Positions 23,573 to 33,466 of a stretch of DNA of 64,000 nucleotides are shown piece after piece. The stretch is from assembly GCA_003008705.1 (NCBI GenBank), contig PDUO01000027.1, forward strand, positions 714,790-778,789. The letters are read 5' to 3'. Positions within the stretch are counted from its first letter, which is position 1. Every line of letters starts with the position of its first letter. Origin of the DNA: Pezicula radicicola. Lineage: Eukaryota > Ascomycota > Leotiomycetes > Helotiales > Dermateaceae. The translations under genes and the position numbers were made by a program. The notes beneath the pieces were generated by a model, which saw only the letters and a list, made by a program, of their open reading frames with translations, did no database searches and had not been told where the DNA came from.

Positions 23573-25445
23573 ATTCAGATACGTTAGATTTTTGTTGATA
23601 GTTTGAACTTACATCCAAAACAAAAAGGACTTCAAATTTGTTGCGACACGCGGTTTACTCGAGAAGATGTTATTGCTGACTGCGCACACAATCTGGTTGC
23701 CTTGCTTGGTAACGTGGCTTGCAACCAAGCCAGTGATTGAACACAGCCTCGTATGTTCTGTTCACTTCTTATTAATTTTTACTGTAGTTCCTATCTACAT
23801 TTTGTAGGCTGATAGTATTTACACCGATCTCTACCTAAGACTTCCGATATATAAGACTACGACTAACAAACCACGTTGTAAGTATAGTGGTATTCCCGAA
23901 TTGTGGCCAGCAATTTTGGCATGTACGGCACTCTTTTCGTGTGCAAGACCTCTCTTTTTAAGTCTATAAGACACTATTTATTGATAATAAATCAACTACT
24001 TGTTTAAAAATCTTATTATATAAGTACCGGTGAAGCAATTTATTACTTATCTAGTTATATTTCTTGTCCTAAAATATCCAAGAAAAATTCCTAAAACTAA
24101 AATATTTTAATTTCAAGGATGAATGTGTTGTATACAAAAAGTGTGCTATATAGGCTAAAGTTGAAGGACACATTTCGGGAATACCATAATATCGACATCC
24201 TAAGTCCGAAAGCCAAAGATAGCTTGCTCTGCATCACGCTCAGCCCGCGTTGTGTTATCACAAAACCCTAATAGAACGTTCAGCCCACCAACGTGCAAGA
24301 TCCTATCCTTTACATTATCCTCCGAAGGAAAGCGTCACCTTTGCAGCCATTTGAATCCTAAGAGATGCTCCCTAAAGCTACTTCCCACAAAGTGACGTCA
24401 ATCGTGTCTTTGTGGGCCGTTAGACATCAAAGGTGGCAAATATTTATATCGGGTATCCTATGGTCTAACTTTGCTAGTAAGACCGCATAAGAAGTACCCT
24501 ACAACTCGTAATCTTCTCACTCTCTCTTATCCTCGCTCAAGCAGGGAGCACGGTAGCTTAATTTCTCAGAGGCACACATTTATGAAAAATCCTCTCATGA
24601 CACGGTAGAAACATCATTAGCAGTACTTAGAAAATCAAGCATAGCCTAATAGTTCATATATTCCACAACACACTAACCATACCTGGTAACCGAGAGGTCT
24701 AAGTAGTCTCTAGTGCAATGACTTAAGTGTTTACATCGTAATTTTTGACATTTAGCATTTTATATTGCCACACATGTCGCTCTCCTTCCACTAATGAAGT
24801 TAAAGAATTGTGATTAATTAATTTGGATGCACTCATTAGTTTGCCCAATTCAATCGTTTAAGTACCTCGCTAATTGGTTTAAGTGACGCGAAAAGAATGT
24901 CGAGAAAAGACACTTCAGAATGGAGTGGGCGTACAGACACAGAGAAGTGGCTTTTCATGAGGTTGTCTTTGGAAGTGAGGTTTTATTCAGTATTAAATTG
25001 AACTAGGTAATTGTATCAATAAGTTAGTTTACAGAAAAAGTAAGTCGCTTATCTCACGAAACGGTTTATAAGAGATTATTTTGATTTGAGTAACTTAGTT
25101 AACTTGGGTAACTCACTTATCCTAATCAAAATGATCTTCGCTGTGATGAGTATCTGCGCCACATTTAATAGTGTATCCCGTGATATGTTTTTGCACAGCC
25201 ACCTCACAACTCCCACCAAAGCTCTGCGCCATCGGCTGAACATCTTCTGTTTTCTTTCACATAACACGACTGCGTAAGTTGTTGGCAACTTAATCCAGAC
25301 AGCCTTAGTCATAAAGCTACGTAAATAGATGCTAATTTTTTTATTTGTGGCTTTCAAAAATCAATTATCGCGATGGAGAAGGACATAGATGTTGCAGTTG
25401 GTGCCTATTTCAACCTTATCTACCTACTCCTTTCGGTTTGCTCGC
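23573..25445. other. Intergenic, AT-rich, with a truncated MITE
   Basis: Contains the HET promoter and AT-rich repeat relics (23750-24150). 24790-24900 and 25055-25135 show the MITE module; in the latter, CGGTTTATAAGAGATTATTT on the left faces AATCAAAATGATCTT on the right, so it is a short copy that has lost its outer ends. No gene seen. Confidence 0.5.
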
Positions 25446-26993
25446 ATGTCTAACTTCTCTTATGGCCAGAGTCACGACTCCACAGACAGATCAAACCAAG
25501 ACACAGCTCTATCTTTCATCAATGTCTCTGGAAACCCTCGGGAAATCGACCCAGCAATCCGGAAGACTGTCAGAAGTCATGTGATGCAACGTTATCGAAA
25601 GCATAGACATGACCAAAGGCGAGAGAAACAAGTCCAATTTCACCCTCGGGCTCTTCTGAGTGGAAATTCTGACCCTTTCAATGTTTTGCCCGTACCTTCA
25701 TCGAAAAGAGTGCTTTTACTTCTATACCATAGTACGTACCTAGTTAATTGTGCCACTGAAATTTGAACATGTGATATTCTAAATGAATATTGATAGATAC
25801 TCGAAATAACATACGCACATCGGTCCACGCAGATCCGTCCGGTAGCTATCGTTCTTATAATATAGAAGATGCGGCATGGCTGTACATGACAATTTCATTT
25901 GCTGCAGCTTATATTCAACGCCAGAGAGGACAAGATGATTTCGAAAGCACACGCTACCTTTCGCTGTCTCTGAGATCTGTCCATGAAAACTTAGCCGACC
26001 CTTTGAAACAAGCCAGCGATTCCACCATTGCTACTGTTTCTTGCCTTGCTAATATGGAGGTCAGCAATTTTGTCTTGCTGCACTGAGTGTTTGGAGATCT
26101 AATTTGTACACAGAATTTGAATGGCTCAAGTGAAAATGGTAGAGTCCATTTAAATGGACTGTATCGTATGGTCCAGTTGAGAGGAGGAGTTGAATATCTG
26201 GGTATGAGAGGCATACTGAAGAGAATGGTACTATGGTATGTTTATCTCCTGACCGCTATTGGGCTCATCTCACCAACGCAGGGCGGATCTCCTTGGTGCT
26301 ATAAGAGCCCGAACCGTGCCTCGATTTCCAGAGGTGCATTTCATAAACATGCAACCACTATGGCGATTTTCAACCCCTGGATATTTCTCAGCGTATGAAC
26401 TCCCCCTTGGGAGTAAGCTCACAGCCACCTGCATAGTACTTGGTCATGCCGACTTTCTTGAAATACTAGGAAGACTTCACGAACTATCAACCTTCCTCAA
26501 CCTCAACCAACCTGATCACGATGACTTGCCTCCGGAAGCAGCGTATCCCGACAGAGTCTACAGTGTTGAGCACTTCATAGTAACTCACATCGCCAATTCT
26601 ACCGGATCAAATGACGGTTTAATATTCGAAGTTCTCTTGCATGCTTCACTTCTCTTCATCTATACCAACCTCCGTCAGACTCCTGTAGGTGGACAAATGC
26701 GGAAAATACTACTTAGTCGATTGAGAGAGGTGCTCGAACAAGCCAATTATTGGTTATTAGCTGAGACATATCCTGTAGAGCTTCTTTGGGCTTATATCCT
26801 TGGTGCGCACGCTGCTGAAGAAGACGAAGATCTCTTCTGGTTTTCGAGTAACATCAAGACGATTTGCTCGAGAGAAGATAAACTGTATACTTTGGATGAT
26901 ATATGGAGCTTTTGCCGAGCCATGCCAGTGCTTGAAAAATCATGTATGATGCGCTGCAGTCAGCGGTCAATGTCTGGATTCAATGGCACTTAG
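25446..26993 (+). CDS. Fungal transcription-factor-like protein (Fungal_trans_2 / DUF3468 type)
   Basis: Regulator-like nuclear protein that lacks a visible Zn2Cys6 finger, as is common in this group. Exons 25446-25731, 25797-26059, 26114-26235 and 26282-26993 splice in phase (introns 65, 54 and 46 nt). The N-terminus has the family signature FINVSGNP...IRKTVRSHVMQRYRKHRHDQ, a basic helix; the later exons carry the all-helical middle domain (DAAWLYMTISFAAAY, ENGRVHLNGLYRMVQLRGGV). An in-frame ATG at 25389 would add 19 residues. The last 18 residues look unlike the family; a different frame across A-run 26933-26937 would read WIQWHLGYLHQ, so a 1-nt indel near the end is possible. The donor of intron 2 (GTCAGC) is weak. 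Confidence 0.7.
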
Positions 26994-27320
26994 GCTACTT
27001 ACATCAATGAAGTTGCCCTAATGTTGTTGAATTCTAGGCTTCAGATTTGATATAGACAGGTTCTCGGAGAGCAACTGAGTTTGAGGTAAGGCGAGCGTAA
27101 GCAAAAGCGGCCAAGCCGAGTAGGTAACCGAGTTAGAACGTGGCGCGTGAAGTTTCGTAGACGACGACGGCTACATTACAACTACAGGCATTTATAACAC
27201 AAAGCAATGGCATAAAAAGGCAGCCTGGTCTTAGGCAGCAGCTTAAGAAGTAATTGAAGAGAGCTTCGAAATCCAGGCTTGACCTCGTCAGAACTAAATC
27301 CAACATAAGAACAAGCGAAT
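26994..27320. other. Short intergenic region
   Basis: Separates the regulator from the APH-like pseudogene; no gene or repeat recognised. Confidence 0.35.
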
Positions 27321-28494
27321 ATGGCCACGCGGAAGACCTCAGACGAGATTAAATTAGAACTATTCGAATGGCTCAAAGGAACGCGATATGTATCAACCTC
27401 GCTTGAGCCTTTATTAGGAGGTTCGGCGAACTTCATCTACTGAGCGCATCTATCCAAGCTTCTCGAAGACGGCACAACAGACGTTCTCAGTAAACACGGC
27501 GAAGGTTATATGGCCATCCATCCTGCCAATACGCTGACCACAGACCGTTGCGTATGAAATTGACCTTGCCTTATGCATCTCCTTTTGCTAACAATTTCGA
27601 AGCGGATCGAAGAGGAGTGCTTAAGTGCACTTGGCCCATTCCGCATTAATCCAGATGAAGCGAATCCCTTCAAATATGTCGTTAGGACACCTAAGTGCTA
27701 CCTTTACGATGACGCAACCCATACGAAAATCCTGGAATACCTCCCCAATGGAATTAACCTGAAGGCGTACACACTCAAAAACTTTCTATCGCCAACACCG
27801 GAGTCTCTGCGGCCGCAATTTCATCAACTAGGAAAGGCGTTGGCTCAGTGGATAACGGGATTCCATCACAAGACTGAAAAGGAAGTAAAAGATTGTATCA
27901 TAGAAAGGAAGGATGAACCCGAACCAAAGTTATATACTGAGATAAAAAGCAACAAAGAGATGCAGGCACTAAAGAATTTCATCAACTACAATTGGTTACT
28001 TCTGGACTGGAAAGTAAGTGCCTGTGTTACTTTCACCCTTAATTTGTGGAACGACTACTGAATATTTATAAAGCATCCTACTCCCGAATATCCCTATTCA
28101 AGAAGGCGTAGAGGTATCCATATTCATCATTGACTGGGAGAATGCTCAACTCGGCGTGAAAAGCCTAGATCATGGATAGATGATCGGGGAAATGTACGAG
28201 CTATGGCTATACAAGAAAATCGATGCTGGATTGTGGATGGTACAAGGATATGCTGAGGGATTAGGGGAACAGTCCGATACTTTCATGTGGCGGACTGCTA
28301 TTCAGATTGGTATCCATATCTTAAGCTTTGATACGGCAACTTCAGGTTGGGGGACGTCTGGCCAGGTTGAGGATGTCGCGAGGCTGGGGAGGGATATCAT
28401 TGTGAATGCTTGGCGAAGAAATTATAACTGGTTTGAAAAGAGCGAGCTTTCTTGCTTGTTTACTCAGGTCTCGTGGGATGATGATAACTGGTGA
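27321..28494 (+). pseudogene. APH/protein-kinase-like phosphotransferase, inactivated
   Basis: Relic of a fungal aminoglycoside-phosphotransferase-fold enzyme (small-molecule kinase). Exon 1 27321-27551 begins MATRKTSDEI and contains LLGGSANFIY followed by an in-frame TGA (27441-27443) where family members have Arg, so CGA-to-TGA is likely. Exon 2 27603-28013 reads EEECLSALGPF through LLLDWK. The catalytic loop (HGDxxxxN) normally just before ILLPN is not readable: a frame change and a stop lie around 28050-28080. The last part (from about 28085) contains VSIFIIDWENAQLGV (the metal-binding Asp region), then GGA-TAG-ATG at 28177-28179 where Gln is expected, then MIGEMYELWLYK to the end. At least three lesions mean it is dead. 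Confidence 0.75.
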
Positions 28495-28560
28495 ATGACT
28501 GCAGATATGGATTCTTGAGTTGCAGACTAGTTTTTGAAAAACGTTTTGGCAAGAAGATTA

Positions 28561-28640
28561 CCGTAAGAATTGGTTTATAAGGGATCATTTTGAATAGTCA
28601 TTTATTCGGACATAAGAGATGGATTTGAACAACTCAGTTG
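28561..28640. mobile_element. Truncated MITE, left half
   Basis: Starts immediately after a TA with CCGTAAGAATTGGTTTATAA, the left terminal repeat of the window's MITE family, and fades into internal ACTCAGTTGAATTGG-like repeats. The right terminal repeat is missing. Confidence 0.6.
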
Positions 28641-28797
28641 AATTGGTACTCAGCAATCTTGGGATTTCCTATGACCATTAGACTTTTATGAATCGTCAAT
28701 AGAAATAAACACTACCTACCTACGTACTTATCAGCATTATTTTCAACCCGGTATAGCAACCTATAAATTAAATCCACAACCACTACGTAATTTCAAT

Positions 28798-30658
28798 CTA
28801 CACATCTTCACACCCAGCAATATCAAAACCAAGTACCCTCAACAATCTACAGTCATAGAAATCAGCAACCTTCAAACCCCAAACCCCAAACCCCAAAGCA
28901 CCTCAACTCACCTCGTCAATCCAACCTCCAAAACATCCCTCTCATGACTAAAAACCAACCGAAAATGTCCCTTAACCTCACAATGCTCCTCACAAGGGTG
29001 AAGTCCAACCCCACCATCCAACAACCGTTGCGCAAGTGCGTATTCACGTTCATTCCCAGTTACATCCTCAACATCCTCAGGTAACCAAGGACTTAGATCG
29101 ATATAGATAAAGAATCCCGCATTCCTACCAATTCCCAAATCAAAATCACGTTAGCCCAATAAATTACATTCCATACACATACAACAAACCAAATTCAAAC
29201 ACAATACATAGGAGTTAGTACTTACCCACCACCAGCATACCTAATCCCAACACTATCAAGCACCTGCGTCGTAAACTTCCGGGCTTCGCTTAACCGCTGT
29301 CTACTCTTCGCTATAAAAGAAGCTACGAAGGCGCGATCGGTAAGTATTTTCGTTCCGATTTCTATTGCTGGGCCGGATGGGTTGTGGAAGCGGATATTGG
29401 CAGTAATAGCCTTGCGGAGGTTGGGGTTCTGGGTTATGAGACAGCCTAGGCGGAGACCTGCTGCTGCGAAATCCTGGGGTTTTTCCAAACGTTAGTGGGG
29501 TGGAGGAAGGGGCTGTAGTGATGAGGATATGGAATGCCTGGTTTTTTTTTTGGAATTCAGGAATGGGATCCATGAATTAAGCGATTCATAAGCTCTCGGT
29601 ATAGATTAACTAGAAAGGACAAACAAACCTTACTCATGCCATAAAGTACATGTAAGCGATCTGTAGATATTAAATCTGTTGGATCAAAAGAAAGCACGGA
29701 TGTAAATACGGGTGCAGATTCTGATTGTGTGCCGTAGACCGAGAGCGCGTAGACTTCATCGCTAATGAGATGAATTGATTTCTTCTCGCAGAATTTCATG
29801 ATTGCTTTGAGTGTTTCGGCTGGATAGCAACGTCCTGAAGTTGGCAATGAAATTAGCAAGCTTTTTTCAAATTTGCTTGGTTCCAAATGAGATCTCCCTT
29901 GAGACTTATAGGAGAAAGAAGTTTCTTGACTTACCCAAAGGATTATGAGGATTTACAATCAACAGCGCCTTCACTACCACACCTCTCATAGTAGCATCCT
30001 CCAAAGCCTTCTCATAATTCCTAACCACATCTACAGAAAAAGGATCCACGCCATTCATATCAGCATATACGATCTCCAAAGAAGCAGTATTACCGAAATC
30101 TAATTCAAAACGACCATAAATGGGTCGACTAACGAGAATTCCTTGCCCTTCATCTGCTAGACTGAATGCAAGCATCTCATGCATTGCTGTTAATGCGGCT
30201 GATGTGAGGATATGAGAGGGATTTATAGGGGTAAATGGTTTGAAATATTCGTTCATGTGGGTTGCCATTGCTTTGGGGAAGTCGGGGCCACCCATTGTAC
30301 TGGAGCGGTAGGTGAATGCTGAGGCTGGTATTGTGACCTATGGTAAGGATATTTCGATAAGTAACGACTATGCCAACTCAACTTATTTTCAATGAATGCA
30401 CAACTTACCTTTTCAGCAACGAATTTTTCCAGCTCTTCTTGCATCAGATTCTGTATTTGGTTTTGTTAGCAACGAATATTTTTTTTTAGAAGATTTCAAT
30501 TTTCAGTCGAGAGTTTGGGATCTTACGTTCTCGGCTGTTCCAAAGGATATCACACCCGTTGGATTTGTCTTCTTGTCGTACCGATTATCACCACCAGGTG
30601 CAAAGCGCCATGGAATATCTTGACTGGTAGCACTTCTGCTGCCTCTATTTGATAACAT
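28798..30658 (-). CDS. PLP-dependent aminotransferase, 1-aminocyclopropane-1-carboxylate synthase-like
   Basis: Fold-type I PLP enzyme close to ACC synthases; in fungi these act in ethylene-precursor or unknown secondary metabolism, so the reaction is unproven. Seven exons (30658-30527, 30450-30409, 30337-29935, 29834-29629, 29473-29226, 29124-28912, 28846-28798) keep phase and give 430 residues. Seen: GVISFGTAEN near the start, NPHNPLG, SDEVYALSVYG (PLP phosphate/pyridine contacts), Lys261 in GMSKDFAAAGLRLG as the Schiff-base lysine, and FRLVFS with the carboxylate-binding Arg. MLSNRG at 30658 matches the usual start; an upstream ATG (30724) would add 22 residues. Exon 7 replaces a premature end at the exon 6 donor. 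No lesions. Confidence 0.9.
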
Positions 30659-31285
30659 CTTTGTTTCTTCGATAATGGATATGAATAGCGGTGAGCTTGG
30701 CAAACACGATGAGAGCATTGGCAATCTATGTTTTCAAAAAGATTGAATTTTGGAAATGGAAGAATCTCTTCCTCCGCGCCATATATATATTGAAAGAATC
30801 AGTACTCAAGAGAGTCACACATGTTTGCGTTTATCTGGATAGGGAGTATGCTGATTTGCTCAATGACAACAGAAACGAAATTCTTTACCGAAGAGTGGGT
30901 GGTGTGGATAGGGGTATTTTGACGCTTTCCCTAAAGAAGAAAATGCTCTGATTGGTTGGTTGACTTCGAGTGGCTCTTCCCTAACCCGGCGCCACAACTT
31001 GCTCCGAACCTTCCTCCTGTTCTGAACTTCTGAACTTCCGAAGTTGTAACATTATCCACCCTTTACACCAGATTGAGGCTCTAAACACACCATCTACCTA
31101 ATGCTTCGACTGCCTCATATTTCGATATTCGCATTATCATTAAACGATGTCAATTTCACAGGAAGATGCTGTGCCCCGCTGCAGCCAGAAAGCCTCTTAA
31201 AGAACCTTGAGTGCTCCCGAACCAATTCTCTTTTTAGCCTTCTTTTCGGCCTCCATTCATCTTTGCGATAACCAGCTGTTCAATA
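30659..31285. promoter_or_regulatory. Divergent intergenic region
   Basis: Lies between the aminotransferase (minus) and the membrane-protein pseudogene (plus), so it should contain the aminotransferase promoter. No defined site seen. Confidence 0.35.
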
Positions 31286-33382
31286 TTGTCGATGGAGGTT
31301 CAAAGAGCATATGACTACGAACTGGTAGATGTACCAGCTCTCGACCCCGACACAAGCTCAACCGAGAACCCCAAAACGCTACACGATGTGGCAATGGCAA
31401 GCGCTCTGAAAGGTGTAATAGATGAAGGGAGAGTTGCTATTGAAAAGGATGGTGGTACAGCCATTGGAAGCTTGCTTCTGCATCTTATTCCAGTCGTAAT
31501 ATCAGTCCATTCTGCAACTCAGCTTCCAAAATGTCTATTGGCAAGGCATCGATTTCAAGCCAACACAGACAGGAGAAATCCTTGCAGTCTTCCAGATATC
31601 CGCCAAAGTACACGTGATTCTCATCACAACCTCACTATCAGTCATCGTACTTCACTATCTGCGCGAACTCCTTTATTGGCCTAATAGGATACCCTTTAGA
31701 CTTCTAACTACAGCCTATCGTGTAGTTCTTGGAAGTTGACCTCCATCTCGCGATCTTTGGTATTCTTGCAAGGTTGCCTTGAGCGATAGAAAGTTGTTAT
31801 GGCGCTATGTTGGCCTGATTGGATTGCTCCTTGTGGTCTCAGCGTTGGGCCTAGCTGTCGGCCCAGCATTCGCCACGGCCATGATTCCGAAGTTGCGTTG
31901 GTGGTACTTCTGTGATCTGTTTGTACTCGAAGGCCCAATTCCTGGGAACAAAATCGACAAGGCTAGCAGTTGTGGTGATCTACGCTACGACAACTACTAT
32001 GATTTTGAGATGTATATTCCGCAACCATTGTTTCCTAGAACGGCAATAGTATAAGTCTCCTAGGCGACTTTTGCGTAAGCTCTGTTATGGACAAGAACTC
32101 CACGTGTCCTTATGCTGGTCTGAGCCAGATTCTAGAGACGCTGACGTACACGAACAAAACAATAGAGAACTTCACGATCGAGGCGATGACTGGCCGGAAG
32201 TTCTCTAGTAACAGTAATGCCCAACCGGGTCACTATTGGTTCTGGACGAGTAGCCAAATCCTTAGCAGTTATCTAGCAACAGGAGTGAGTAGTATCTTCT
32301 TGTCTTACGAAAAAGAGCCTTGGACGTTGGAAAGTCAATCTGAAACTGGAGGAATCGTTGTGAAGAGTTCATGTATCACAAAGAATAGTACTTTATACAA
32401 TGTTAGTCTGGGTTTCGAAATGCGCGATCCGACAACACACAAGTTTCATCATCCACCATATTTGACATACGGGATATTTGGAACACAAGCGTCCTCCCCA
32501 ATGCCTTAAATATGATGGTGGAATGGCGAGATCTGAAGATCGATCCCACCAGGCCCGTGCTCACAACCTTTATCTACACGCCAGAATACGAAAATAGCGT
32601 TGCCAATGTGTCGGCGTGCTAGACTACAGCCCTGAGAGTATACTCGTCTGAGTGGAAATACCACAGTTATTAGTAATTAAGATAATATCTTATAGTCGAA
32701 TTCAGAGTCCTAAGTTAAAGTAACCTATTATCTTATTCTAGAATTAGTATCTTAACTTATAAGAGGTATAGTTTAGCTTACTAGGTAAGTAGTTGCCTTT
32801 ACGCCTTATAAGAGCTTAAGCTTAAACTTAAGGTTGTTTTTATATTTATTAGGTGCTTTTAAAGAGTATAAAGAATAATAGTCCCTTAGGGCTCTTTTTT
32901 TTTATAAGATAAAGTTATTACTATAGTCTATATAAAGGCTATAGTAAAAAGTTATTAAACTATAGGGGTAGTATACTATGAGTGTTTATATTATCCTATA
33001 CCCTAGGAATAAGTAAAATTAGCTTACTCTTTTACTAAAGGCCTTATAGGCTATTATTTCTAGGGTATTAATTAGTCTATAACTAAGTCTAATGACTTTT
33101 TACTGTAGCTTTGTAGTATATATAAATCTAGCTTACTAAGTAACTTCTAATTAGCTACATTAATAAGATAATATCTTAGTAATTTAGGCCAAAAGTAACC
33201 TATTATCTTATTCTAGCTATTTATCTTATTCTACCGATTTATCTTAATTACCAATAACTACGGTATCAGGCAGGCTGGTTCGAATTAGACTACGTTTGGT
33301 CGAGTCAAGAAAATATTCCGAGCTAGAAGATGATGATGCTATGTTAACAATTGAGACTGTATGCAGAGATGCAAATCATTGA
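31286..33382 (+). pseudogene. Uncharacterised fungal multi-pass membrane protein, broken and transposon-interrupted
   Basis: Starts MSMEVQRAYDYELVDVPALD, a typical beginning for a fungal family of large uncharacterised membrane proteins. About residue 70 the frame changes (near 31505) and the next membrane segment (HVILITTSLSVIVLHYLREL) continues in another frame to a stop at 31734. A third stretch has LLLVVSALGLAVGPAFATAM, then a stop near 32052. A Asn-glycosylation-rich soluble loop follows (32087-32509), then another frame shift to about 32620. The element at 32661-33263 cuts the gene; on its right the frame SGRLVRIRLRLVESRKYSEL resumes and ends at 33382. At least four independent lesions; non-functional. 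Confidence 0.65.
32661..33263. mobile_element. 603-bp TIR transposon, TA target (Fot1/pogo, Tc1-mariner-like), RIP-decayed
   Basis: Bounded by 25-bp terminal inverted repeats at 32661-32685 (starts CCACAGTTATTAGTAATTAA) and 33239-33263 (complement starts CCGTAGTTATTGGTAATTAA), with a TA on each side (32659-32660 and 33264-33265). The interior is AT-rich with no ORF, and holds a direct repeat of AAGTAACCTATTATCTTATT near both ends (about 32716 and 33192). The ends and TA duplication fit Tc1/mariner-class elements of fungi; the length and lack of ORF mean a non-autonomous or deleted copy. It splits the membrane-protein pseudogene. Confidence 0.8.
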
Positions 33383-33466
33383 TTTTTGTATTAAGGCAAA
33401 TGAATGCAGCGGCATGCTCCGAAGGTTTCAAGCTTGACTAGAGTTTAATTGTTAATGCTGAGTAAT

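Noticed and set aside
28874..28898. Telomere-like CCCCAAA repeat
   Set aside because: Only three units, inside an intron, and not the TTAGGG expected in these fungi; not a telomere.
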